Position numbers and translations under genes: made by a program. From positions 186,001-250,000 of the forward strand of contig WFMF01000188.1 of NCBI GenBank assembly GCA_011033025.1: a stretch of 64,000 bases of DNA. Direction: 5' to 3'. Positions within the stretch are counted from its first letter, which is position 1, and each line of letters opens with the position of its first letter. The notes beneath the pieces are model-generated. The model was not told where the DNA came from and ran no database searches. It worked only from the letters and a program-made list of their open reading frames with translations. The DNA comes from Beroe forskalii (Eukaryota > Ctenophora > Nuda > Beroida > Beroidae). Shown here one piece after another: positions 12,270 to 22,880 of the stretch.

Positions 12270-12473
12270 GTAAGTGTCAATGACGCATTCCAGAAACCAC
12301 ATAGCTTACTCTGTCAATAATAGCAAACATTCCCCTGGTTATTGATAATTTAATTAACTTAACTAGTGCGGGGGAATAGTCTGACATGTCAGAGACGTGT
12401 CAATTCTTTGTGTTACATGCCTTGTAACCATAGTAATGCACATTGCAGCCATGATAACCATGGAGAAACTTAG

Positions 12474-12560
12474 CAAACCACTAGGCATGGATCAATGCCT
12501 GCAAACCACTAGGCATGGATCCATTCCTGAAACAAATTTACTGGCATGGATCAATACCTT
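12474..12560. repeat. three 28-31-bp tandem copies
   Basis: Units at 12474-12501 and 12502-12529 are nearly identical (CAAACCACTAGGCATGGATC core); a third, more diverged copy ends about 12560. They lie downstream of exon 4 of the light chain gene. Confidence 0.85.
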
Positions 12561-12627
12561 CAACCACTACGAGGTAACCCAATGGCGTGTTTCAGAACTG
12601 ATCAGACGACTGATGAAGGACGCCTAA

Positions 12628-13739
12628 GCATTAAAAGCAGGGTAGATGTAGGCTACTAGTAGAGGGGTCCCGGGGCTCGGTACGACAAACCTCCCTCTTC
12701 ACGTGAGGTTGCAGGTTGTCGTTATGACGTCACCAAGCAACCCCTCTCACCTTGGCAACACCCGCCAATATTCCATGGAATGAAACACAGAAAATCGTTG
12801 TGGCGCCACAATGCTCTAAAGACTCTAGCTCCTATAATAATATTGTGTAATGTGTAAATTTGGGCTCAATTTTATACAGTTTGTAAATTATATGATATTT
12901 TGATTATTGCATGCTTGTTAAATAACTAGATTTTCATTGCCTTGTTTGGGGTTATTTGAAAAATGAACTCTTTTCATAAGTGCCTGGAGTTTCGGAGAAA
13001 CGAGTTTCTGTGATTTTAAAATGTAAAATGTCGAAATTATTGACGTATGATATATCACTTCATGCGTCATGAGATGGCTGAACAATGACGCAAAATGCAC
13101 GTGACTCATTAGCTCATTAACACTGGTTTCAAAGTGTGGTTAAGAACGTAATCCAGTCCGATCTTCACGCTATAAAATGATATGGGAATTGGATATTATT
13201 GATGCAGGGATTTAATGCATTATTTCTAAAAATACGAGTTACGATTGTAAATTTTCATTATTTTCTTCGTATATTGCAATAGAGTAATGAAACACGGTAA
13301 ATTTTACTTCATATTTTGTGAGCCAATGGGTGATTCAGTATCGCCTTACTGCTAGTGTAAACTAGACACTAAACAAAAGATAATTAAACCAACAAGTTTT
13401 AGAAATTCCGTTGGAACAGATTCAAAATATTTAGACGTGCATTTTTCACGGATCACTGTAAGTGTAACTGTAATGTATATCAAAATGGTAATACGGCCAT
13501 AATAAAGTGGTAATAGAAAGGCTTAATTTGGGAGTTAGGGGGTGGCTGTGGGGAGGATTGAGGAAGCAGACAGACGACAGGGGCAGGGGAATTGCTAATT
13601 AAAAGTGAGGGACCCTAACTTTCAATTAGCCTTCACCCTCACTGAGGGTCAAGTGTTTCAGATTTAGAGGGCTTGACGGCTATTGTGGGAGTTTGGTATA
13701 TGTATTAATTTTATTATTGGTTAGAGGTTTAGAGCTTTA
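12628..13739. other. downstream region of the light chain gene, no feature proven
   Basis: Probably holds the missing last exon and 3' UTR of the light chain gene, but no segment is convincing. A single CACGTG lies at about 13098. No RNA gene seen. Confidence 0.4.
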
Positions 13740-14090
13740 GAGGGAGTAAAGTATGGGGTGGGTTGGGGGAGAAAGTGGGGTACGGGGGTGAGGTTTAGAG
13801 GGAATGAGGTGGGTTGGGGGAGAAAGAGAGGTATGGGTGTGAGGTTAAGAGGGTATGGGGTTTGGTTGGGGGAGAAAGTGGGGTATGGGCGTGAGGTTGA
13901 GAGGGAATGGGGTGAATTGGGGGTGAAAGTGGGGTATTACTATTAGTGTGAGGTCGAGAAATGAGAGGGAATGGGGTGAATTGGGGGTGATAGTGGAGTC
14001 TGGGTGTGAGGTTGAGAGGATTTTGGGTGGATTGGGGGAGAAAATGGGGTATGGGTGTGAGGTTGAGAGGGAGTGGGGTACATGGATTTC
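13740..14090. repeat. G-rich minisatellite, about 55-bp unit
   Basis: About six units of the kind GAGGTTGAGAGGGAATGGGG followed by TGAATTGGGGGTGAAAGTGG. The G-rich strand has many runs of three to five G and could form quadruplexes. It lies about 170 bases beyond the 3' end of the GPCR gene. Long open frames on both strands are repeat artefacts. Confidence 0.85.
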
Positions 14091-14260
14091 CAGTAACCCT
14101 TGCTAACTTTAAACAGCTATATGCCAATGTTACAATATTTTCTTAGTATAAACAGTAAAAAGGCGAGTTTTGTAATTAAAGTATTGCAATAACAGAGCTA
14201 ATAGGAAAACATTCTTCCGTCGAAATCACACCAATAGTTTTCTTCCAGATAGTTACCAAA

Positions 14261-17200
14261 CTAGTTGGTTGTCGTTGAAACGTTCAAATTATTGTTCTTT
14301 TCATTGACACTTATTTCATGCATATGTATGTCCACAACATTGGTTCTTCTCCTTTTCATGGCACTGAAAACATTCCTCATCTTCATGAAAACCTCACAGA
14401 TGGTGTCCTCGAGTATCATGACAGGGTTGATGATGCAGTTGCAGGGAATGATGATGATACTGAAGACGGAATGCCAGCTGGATGCATCCAATAGCTCCAG
14501 GAAGTGTGCAATTGATATGATGATGAAGGGGACCCAGGAGAGCACATCAGTGGCTATGAGGATCGCAACCTTCCTTTGAATGGTTCTGTTTCGCTTGATC
14601 AATGCCTTGTTGGTTGCCCCGGCAACTGCAGAACTCTTCCAAGTTGAAATATTTACAATGCTATAACTCATTGCTATAATCGTTACACAAACTAAGTTAA
14701 GGAGTAGGACCGATCCAGTAAACCATTTGCCAAGATTGCCCCTTCTTATGAAGTAATTGAAAAGGCAGAAACCGTTACTTCCATAAAATCCTATCTTTTC
14801 ACCTTCGACTCTATCATTAACAAACATTTGTGTGACTAACTGTTTAATAGTATCCCAATCTTGATTGACCCTGAGGACCCGCCCATAATATGCTTGTATG
14901 ATCTCAAAATGCTTGGATTTGTCCACTTTCCCCACGAAAAGGTTGTTTTCATAGACCATACTTTCAACAAAATATTCTCTAGCAACAGGTAAGAGAGGCA
15001 AGATTGCCAATATAATTGCAAAACCAAATGTTGCAGTCACTTCAGCAATAAGAATCATCTTTGACTTCCTTGATAAATCTTCTGATGGTCTAACCATGGA
15101 TCTAACCCCTATGGCCCTTTTGACACTCAAAAGGGTCATAGAAAACAGTGATATCTGAGATCCAATGGTTGATATTATGCCTAGCAAATTACATGCATTG
15201 CTGGTGGTCCATTTGAATTGCGTGAAACAAGTACTTTTGTTGATGAACTCATCAGCCACAGCGACAAGTAGAATGAATGTCCCTTGGAGAAAATCCCCAA
15301 TAGAGATTAATGTCATGAGGCAGCTATTTGTTATAGCTACACTGGTTTTCAATTCACTGAAACTCATTATGTTTTGAATGATAACCCATCCATTCAAAAT
15401 GACAGACACAGTTCCTACAACCCAAGCAGTTATGCACAAAGTGACATGGCTGAAAATCTTCACTTGGTTGCTGCAGTGGGCATTACATTCATCGCTGAAG
15501 TCAAAGCAATCAAAATCCTTGTTACATTTTCTTGACAGAGGGATGTATTCACCTGAATCACATTTGAAGTTATTCCCACACCAATTTTCATCAGAGGCAT
15601 CACCACAATCGTCCACTAGGTCACATACCTTGTGCAGTTCAATGCAGTTCCTGTTCTTGCAACTGAAGATATTCTGATGGAATGTTCCATCTCTCTTCTG
15701 AAGAACTACAGAAAGGAACCCGCTATCTGTTATGGTCATCACCCTCTTTTCTGTTGGGTAGTTTATGCAGGATGTGTGCGGAACAATGTCTTCAAGAAAA
15801 CATTGAGCTGACTGCTGGCACTGTCCTGTACACATCATGTAAATGTACAGTTCCCCAAAAATATCATGGCAATCCACACGTGCAGCAAAGTAACGATTGA
15901 ACATTACCATTTCCCTGCTTTCCTCAACTCCAATAAGTTTATTTCGTGTCTCAAGGTGGACCATTTCACATGGACCTATGAAAGTCTGTAAGCTTTCGAG
16001 ACCAGGAAGGCAAATGAAGAATCCCATCCTGTACTGGGGGCTTTTGTGGTCAGTTTTCGTTACTAGATTTCCAGCTTGATTGCTTTGCCGTGACACAAGA
16101 CACAATGATGAATCACAGTTCCAGGCATCGATACAAACATTGTCCAAAGCTAGATAAGCACCCTGCATTTGAGGACATTTCAGCATAGTGCTGGACTGAC
16201 AGAACTTGGTTTGGTCAACCATAACATGGACATTCAGACTTCCAGTTCCACATTGCTTCTCCCAGAGGGACGTGTTTTCGTCGATACCATCAGTGCAATC
16301 CTGCACCCCGTCTAAAACCCAGTCAGATGGAAGGGGAAGGCGAGGTTCATTCGGTTTTGAAAGCTTCCTAATGCAGGTAACTCCTGCCACTGTGTTCTTG
16401 CAAATTTGTTTACTTTCATCATCTCTTAGTGGACAGTCATCAATTCCATCGCACATTCGGTGCTTATGGATTGTGCAGCTCTGGCCCAAATCCACACATT
16501 TCATATCTAGGTCGTCATCGCATAAGCTAAGGTCTTCACAGATAACATGTTCTGATAAAGTGGTTGGATATCCATCGATATCACAGATCAGCGGACTCAT
16601 TAAACTGATGCCGTAACTACAATTCATTTGATCTCTGAAATCCCCGCAAACTCTTTTAGTCGAAGTGCTCTGCAACACACCACACTTGTTTCTACTGTTT
16701 AGTGGTCTTGTGTCCCTTTGATTCGGTCCAGTGAATCCACCGAAGCAGACTTCGTCCGTATTGCAGTTTCTCTCATCGATTCCATTCAAACAGTGTCTGA
16801 AGTTATCGCAAATGTCCCATGGTGGCAGATATTCGAATGTTCCTGCATTGTTGAGTCTCCGGTGCCGGCACATGATGCCAGTAGAGTGATTGTTGCACTT
16901 TGCTTCATCACGACAATTTGTATCACAATCACAAATACCATCACAAATGTTTTCTGGCCTAACTGCAGCCTGCACTGTTAAATTTGATGTTTGAACACAA
17001 TGAAAGAGCGTTGCGTTTGTTTCACAAAACCTCTCATCGACCTCTATTCCATCGAGCTTATTGACACACTGTGCCTTACCATCACACCTATCATGTCCAT
17101 ACACTGCACTTCTAACGACACTTACAATGGTAGGCAGGGATAACTTATTTGTAATTAGGGGTGGAAATCGATTATATGTAGGATATTGACACATTATTTC

Positions 17201-17596
17201 TCCACAAACCCCCACTCCTGCTGACTGCTGACTTTGCACATTAGGACTACAAACAAAGTGCCCGCACGACTGGTAGAAGGTGGGGTCATCTTCACACAGG
17301 TGGGTAAACCGCTGTTCTTTACATCCCTCCAGCAAAACTCGATAGAAACTGTTGGAAAAAGGGCACTTGTAGTACGGCTTGCCACCAACAAAGCAACGAA
17401 CTTTAAGAAACCCTCTCAGAACTATAGTACTGCAATTAGTGACTGAGGCTTCCTCAAGGGGTATTGGAGCAGTGGTGACATCGACAAGGCGCTTAAGAAA
17501 TGTCTCCCGTCCATGATAGTAAGCTGAGACAAAACTCACTGCTAGGCTTACTATCAGAAAAGTCCTCAAAGCATTATTACCACAGAATGCGGACAT
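14261..17596 (-). CDS. GPCR with LDL-receptor class A ectodomain, single exon
   Basis: An intronless 1111-residue receptor starting at ATG 17596. A signal peptide (FLIVSLAVSFVSA) is followed by about 740 extracellular residues rich in Cys. This region has several LDLa-type modules, complete or degenerate: CDGICDCDTNCRDEAKC, CDNFRHCLNGIDERNC, CDGIDDCPLRDDESKQIC, DGVQDCTDGIDENTS, CDLVDDCGDASDENWC and CNKDFDCFDFSDEC. Seven transmembrane helices follow, of the rhodopsin-like LGR/relaxin-receptor type. TM1 contains AWVVGTVSVILNGWVI, TM3 ends SLFSMTLLSVKRAIGVR in place of DRY, extracellular loop 2 has FYGSNGFCLF like the FYGTNGVC motif of LGRs, TM6 has LSWVPFIIIS and TM7 has CIINPVMI. I see no leucine-rich repeats between the LDLa region and TM1, unlike RXFP1/2 or snail GRL101. 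Ligand unknown. Neighbouring genes are all intron-rich, so an intronless origin (retrocopy or family trait) is notable. Confidence 0.9.
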   Translation of the reverse strand: MSAFCGNNALRTFLIVSLAVSFVSAYYHGRETFLKRLVDVTTAPIPLEEASVTNCSTIVLRGFLKVRCFVGGKPYYKCPFSNSFYRVLLEGCKEQRFTHLCEDDPTFYQSCGHFVCSPNVQSQQSAGVGVCGEIMCQYPTYNRFPPLITNKLSLPTIVSVVRSAVYGHDRCDGKAQCVNKLDGIEVDERFCETNATLFHCVQTSNLTVQAAVRPENICDGICDCDTNCRDEAKCNNHSTGIMCRHRRLNNAGTFEYLPPWDICDNFRHCLNGIDERNCNTDEVCFGGFTGPNQRDTRPLNSRNKCGVLQSTSTKRVCGDFRDQMNCSYGISLMSPLICDIDGYPTTLSEHVICEDLSLCDDDLDMKCVDLGQSCTIHKHRMCDGIDDCPLRDDESKQICKNTVAGVTCIRKLSKPNEPRLPLPSDWVLDGVQDCTDGIDENTSLWEKQCGTGSLNVHVMVDQTKFCQSSTMLKCPQMQGAYLALDNVCIDAWNCDSSLCLVSRQSNQAGNLVTKTDHKSPQYRMGFFICLPGLESLQTFIGPCEMVHLETRNKLIGVEESREMVMFNRYFAARVDCHDIFGELYIYMMCTGQCQQSAQCFLEDIVPHTSCINYPTEKRVMTITDSGFLSVVLQKRDGTFHQNIFSCKNRNCIELHKVCDLVDDCGDASDENWCGNNFKCDSGEYIPLSRKCNKDFDCFDFSDECNAHCSNQVKIFSHVTLCITAWVVGTVSVILNGWVIIQNIMSFSELKTSVAITNSCLMTLISIGDFLQGTFILLVAVADEFINKSTCFTQFKWTTSNACNLLGIISTIGSQISLFSMTLLSVKRAIGVRSMVRPSEDLSRKSKMILIAEVTATFGFAIILAILPLLPVAREYFVESMVYENNLFVGKVDKSKHFEIIQAYYGRVLRVNQDWDTIKQLVTQMFVNDRVEGEKIGFYGSNGFCLFNYFIRRGNLGKWFTGSVLLLNLVCVTIIAMSYSIVNISTWKSSAVAGATNKALIKRNRTIQRKVAILIATDVLSWVPFIIISIAHFLELLDASSWHSVFSIIIIPCNCIINPVMILEDTICEVFMKMRNVFSAMKRRRTNVVDIHMHEISVNEKNNNLNVSTTTN

Positions 17597-18655
17597 TTTC
17601 TACGAATTTTGGGTTATACTTCATTTGTTTTGTACTAGTTTTTAGAAGGATTAAGGGAGGAAGATCAAATCTATTTATTAGATCAATTGTTAAGACTTTA
17701 AACTAATGATAATTGATTAACAATGAAAAACGATGCGAATTTATTTCAATTGAATCCATATTTTGACTTTTGAGTATCGGAAAAAGGAACACAATCGGCT
17801 TCTACAGAGCCAATCATCAATCAAAAATACCTTCAATTCAAATTTCATCACTTTAAATCATAATATCAAATTTTGAATTATCGGTCCAAAAACATACTAA
17901 ACTTGATTACGGGGGGCCAAATTATTTCAAAATTGATTACGTAATATATGAACGTTCCCCAGGGCATTTAGTATACCTTAGGAAGTGTATTTATTTGGGA
18001 TAAAATTTGGGTGTTTCAAATTTTGGTAGGTTGAAAATATGGGGATTTTTCAAGTCATTACCCTTGTTAACATATGATAATGACGTCATTTCGAAATTTC
18101 ATGGTGGGTGGAAAAATGGGGATTTTTCTGAAAAATCCCCAAATTACAACCTTTATAAATAAACCTCCAAAGGTAGTCACACATTCACACGGGGAGCTGG
18201 GAGACTCATAGTATCGTGTGTGACGCAGCTCCAACGAATTAACTTCGAATAAGGTAAACTTGTAAAACTGTAAGTCAAAGTCTCACGATTCACAATGCTC
18301 AAAGCTTAACATATAATTCGCTTATTTCGGAATGAAAATCAAAGAATGAAACAGTTCAAAGTTGAGACAGTCACGCCCCCAACCGCTCGGCGCTCACAGC
18401 CCTTTGTCTTCATGTGTAATTCTTTGACCTACAAAAGTGAGAAAAAATAATAAGTATTTAAAATCTACTGCAGTTAGAAGGTAAATAAACATTACTTTTA
18501 AGCTTTTATTAAATAGAAGACGCTTGTTACACGTGATTCACCCAAGCCTTCTAAGAAGGTGCTGCGAATTGAACCTTTGTTATAGAACTGTTGTTCTTCA
18601 CGTTATACGCTCTACTGTATATCATATACTCATATAGTAACAGATGCTTCTGTGC
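17597..18655. other. upstream flank of the GPCR gene
   Basis: Presumed promoter side of the GPCR gene; no clear motif. ATGGGGATTTTTC occurs at about 18039 and 18115, the second followed by its inverse GAAAAATCCCCA. No exon seen. Confidence 0.45.
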
Positions 18656-18659
18656 TCGT

Positions 18660-19560
18660 GCTGTAGAGGAAGGACTGAAGTTTGGAGGGAGTGAGGCTTT
18701 GAAGCAGTGAGGTATGGAGGAAGTGGGGCGGTGGTGTAGTTTGGAAGGGATGGGAGTGAGGTATTGAAGCAGTGGGGAATTGAGGGAGTGGGGCGGGGAT
18801 GTAGTTTGGAAGGGAGGGAGTGGGGTTTGGAGGGAGTGAGGTATTGAAGCAGTGAGGTATTGAAGCAGTGAGGAATTGAGGAAGTTGGTCAGGGATGTGT
18901 TTAGAATGGAGGGAGTGGGGTTTGGAGGGAGTGAGGTATTGAAGCAGTGAGGTATGGAGGAAGTGGGGCGGTGGTGTAGTTTGGAAGGGATGGGAGTGAG
19001 GTATTGAAGCAGTGGGGAATTGAGGGAGTGGGGCGGGGATGTAGTTTGGAAGGGAGGGAGTGGGGTTTGGAGGGAGTGAGGTATTGAAGCAGTGGGGTAT
19101 TGAGGGAGTGGGGCGGGGATGTAGTTTGGAAGGGAGGGAGTGAGGTTTGGAGGGAGCTGTGAGGTTTGGAAGAAGTGAGGTATTGAAGCAGTGCGGTATG
19201 GAGGGAGTGGGTCGGGGAGGTGTTTAGAATGGAGGGAGTGAGGTTTGGAGGGAGTGAGGTATTGAAGCAGTGAGGAATTGAGGAAGTGGGGCGGGGATGT
19301 AGTTTGGAAGGGAGGGAGTGGGGTTTGGAGGGAGTGAGGTATTGAAGCAGTGGGGTATTGAGGGAGTGGGTCGGGATGTAGTTTGGAAAGGAGGAAGTGG
19401 GGTTTGGTGGGAGTGGGGTATTGCGGGAGTGGGTCAGGGAAGTGTTTAGAATGGGGTTTGGAGGAAGGGAGGGAGTGAGCAGTGGGCTTGATTAAGTGGG
19501 GCGGGGGATGTTTGGAAGGAGGTTGGGGATTTAAGTACTTTGTTGGGATGTCAAAGGAGT
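18660..19560. repeat. 0.9-kb G-rich minisatellite
   Basis: Higher-order tandem array made of GTGAGGTATTGAAGCAGTGG, GGGAGTGGGGCGGGGATGTA, GTTTGGAAGGGAGGGAGTGG and GGTTTGGAGGGA modules; the full module set repeats every 85-110 bp with deletions. A 405-residue open frame on the minus strand (18551-19768; Pro/His/Ser-rich, no domain) is a product of the repeat. Strong strand asymmetry and G runs suggest quadruplex potential. Confidence 0.9.
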
Positions 19561-21387
19561 TGCGAGGTTTTGGGATGGGGTGGAGAATTGGAGGGCTGCA
19601 GTAGTCTAGAGTAAGATGGGAAGAGGTAATTGGAAGGTAGTGAGAAGGATCGTGGGCTGGGTTGAGGGAGGTTAATTTGTTCTTTTCATGGTGGTTTATA
19701 TTTTGATTTGTCCATACAAAAATACAAGAATCACGAGTTCTCAGCTGGAATGTTTGGTTCATTTGCATAAAATGCGTTTTACGGGAGTGGGACTGCCAAA
19801 GTTCAGACCATCTGACTTTAAATCATCCCCAAATTTTGTCATGAATTATTAACAACAGCTTCTCTTCATTCATATGATAGAATTATCACGCAGTGCGCAT
19901 GCCGCTCCAAATCAAATTTAAGAGAAAATCAAGTACAGCAGCTTAGAAGTGAGAGTTCTCCCCGTTTTCTGGATGTGTACAGGTGTTAGTGACGTCGTAT
20001 GAAACCCATGATTCACACACAAACACACAAAACGACACCAGGACACCCACGCACCCACAAAGGGTTTAGCTGTGCAATGGGCGGGACCAGCAGTAATTTT
20101 TGCAGCGGGTGTTATTATGACATACCAAAACCCCTGTTTTTTTGAGGAAAAGGCTTCTGTAGAAAATATGAAAGAATGAATAACGTGATATATATGAAAT
20201 AAGTATTTTTACTCAGCTACAGATTAATGAGCTGTTTGCATCAGGTGTTGCAACAGTGCCAGGCTGGATTATAATTGCAGCCAATATTGAAGAAAAAACC
20301 ATGTTGACTTTGTCAGGATTAGATAACTGAAGGGCCTGTTTTACAACTATCATTGGGAAACGTCATTGAATCTATAAAACACGCATATGAATATGTTTTT
20401 TAAAACTTGAAAACAATGAAATAAAAGACAATTGATCGAAATTTTATCAGTATTGTAAAATAAATCCTTGTGTTTACAAGTACGTATCCTATACTTCCTA
20501 TTTTAGGCGGTTTTGCGGGCTCAATAGTCAATATAAGCATCTCCTTACAATTATTAGATAGAATATTAGATAGAATACGGACAACTAATCAGGAACACAA
20601 AATTCCTGAAGCATATAAGCATATAAGCAATTGAAAAATTGTAGAATTTTTAAAACCCCAGATAATATAGCAGTTATGAGGGGATTTTCCGCTCTTTTGT
20701 GAATCACAGGATTTTTGAATTCGAAAGGCTTGTTTTATTTATGCAAATCTGCAGATAGTATTATCGTCCGAGGCAATATGGAATTGGGAGGCAGGGTTTA
20801 AAGAAATTGTCGAAATAATAAATATGGGCGGAGGGGACCAATACAGAGAACCACCGCCGAAATGGAAATTGGCAAAGAATAAAATCACATGATACTATCG
20901 ATTTTGGAGCATTCAAATAAACCATTTAAGTATGTATAATTAATGACGGCATATGATCGAATCAACCGAGTGAAATGGTAGGTGGATATTTTAAATTTTA
21001 GAGAAGTAGTGATTGAAACTTTGAAATGCAATTTCATATAAGAACAACTGTCGAACGGAATAAAATGAACGATGCGTGACTTCGAACCGAGATATTTTGA
21101 TCCGTATCCCGACGCGTTTTAAGTTATTTTTGCAGAAATACAAATATCAACTTAGATCAGTTAGGCAATTTCAACTTTTCGGTTCAAAAGAAAGGGAGAA
21201 AGTGTTCGGTTTTTAAGTAATATGTGTTGTAGAAAAACATATTTACGAAATAATAATTTATTAGTGATAACGGCTTTATCATATGATACGAGTGAAGTGT
21301 ATATATGGATTACATTTACATCTCCACAGCATATCATCATACTGCGCGCACGGTAAAATATTTGCCATTTTTCACATATTTTTACAG
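19561..21387. other. gene-poor, no feature seen
   Basis: AT-rich with no convincing exon, RNA gene or transposon end. Confidence 0.5.
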
Positions 21388-21498
21388 GTTATTGACGATC
21401 TTATGAAGATGAAGATACGAAACCAGCAAGCTTTTGGTGTAGACGAAAGGAGACACAATCTATGTCTTGTGGAACGCTTGTTAACTGATAAGAATTGA
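21388..21498 (+). CDS. possible terminal exon of an unknown gene
   Basis: A good polypyrimidine/acceptor (TTTTTACAG) precedes a 36-codon frame beginning VIDDLMKMKIRNQQAFGV and ending VERLLTDKN at TGA 21496-21498. The composition is protein-like (charged, helical), but there is no family match and no upstream partner exon was found. It may be a chance frame. Confidence 0.25.
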   Translation, partial: VIDDLMKMKIRNQQAFGVDERRHNLCLVERLLTDKN

Positions 21499-22724
21499 TA
21501 ACATTCTTCACTATCATGCGACTTATAAAGACCACTACCAGCTGACTGCAGGTGAGTTCAGGGTAGTGTATTGATGCATTATCATTATCAGATTGATATA
21601 TTATTACACATTTTACATGTAAACTTAACACATATTACGATTGCAAATTACACGATATTCAACACTCATCATCCATAATAATTGTGAGTGTATACACAAA
21701 AACTAGGATTGATCGCTTTGGTTATATAATGGTAGAACTATCAATTAAACTTATAGGTTGTGTGTATCATATAAAAAGTACCTTATAACGAAAATTTAAT
21801 TAAACATATTCAATATTATTTTAATTCATATAGCAGTTTAATTATCAGGTTTAGACATTGTATTGAGTTCACACAATCCTTATCTATATCATATTGATAT
21901 TGGTATGAATATGAACTGTTAATTTTATCAAGACTAAACTTATCTACATCCGTACATGGGTATTAAAACCTTTCCAAAAGTTTCCCTGTCACGTCCAATC
22001 ATTTTCTGATTTCCCAAGTAGGTACTCAAATCCTTATCTACATTAACCAGTAACCAATGATCAATGATCATACATATTGTCAATTCTTTAAACAAACAAA
22101 CTACGGGATTGTTTAAACCTTTTTTGTACCGTGGGAATTTTTCTAAATCATTGAAAAACGGGGTTTCATTTAATTTCAAAGCATCGCACGATCAAAATAT
22201 AATTTCTTGTCGTGTACTTTTTCCTTGCGCTGGAAGTCAGTACTCCCTTACCAAATCCTATTACCCGGCAACCAATGTTTTAGCTTGGCCCCGTTTTAAG
22301 TAAATTAAATCTTGGGATTTAGTTTAATTAAATTACTCATACACGGGGCTGCTAAGGAAGGTTTAGTATTACTCCTTCCATTTTGTTTTTACGCCAAATA
22401 CATTGCTCCGCACTTTTAAATCTAATTGAGTTGCCGAATTAGCGTTATTTTTATTTCTCTATATTAGCAAAATCAAACCTTGCCCATCGTGGGTTAATTA
22501 CAGTGAAATTATGAAGAGGAGTTTAAAGTCTGCAGGAATTGCTTCAAGTTGAAATTGTATCAAATTAAACATTTCCAAATCGGTGTGAATATGATGAATC
22601 AAATTCACGTAATATATTATATAACTGACAGTTGTAAGGTAGCACTCTTCTCCTCTTTTAGCCCCCTTTTTCCCGGATAAGATCTGCTGTCGGGTCAAGG
22701 AAACCCTCAAATGCAAAGGGAAGA
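21499..22724. other. gene-poor, no feature seen
   Basis: AT-rich DNA without identifiable features. Confidence 0.5.
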
Positions 22725-22880
22725 TGGTCACATGACGCCCGTCACGTGACTAAAATGTCACGCGAGTGACGCACGGCCACGTGACATTGGAGTCCTAATG
22801 TGATTAGCGCAGAGGCAGGGTGATTCAGCACCAATGGAGAAGCGCGACGACTAGTGAAATGTCACGCGGTCACCTCGACC
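22725..22880. promoter_or_regulatory. CACGTG/CCAAT module 3
   Basis: CACGTG at 22743 and 22778, related TCACATGAC and GTCACGCG words around them, and CCAAT-type boxes (ACATTGGAG about 22784, CACCAATGG about 22829). Same architecture as the modules at 7.2, 9.5, 33.4 and 36.0 kb. No gene start recognised nearby. Confidence 0.45.

Noticed and set aside
18551-19768. 405-codon Pro/His/Ser-rich frame on the minus strand
   Set aside because: It is the translation of a G-rich minisatellite; no domain and composition fixed by the repeat.
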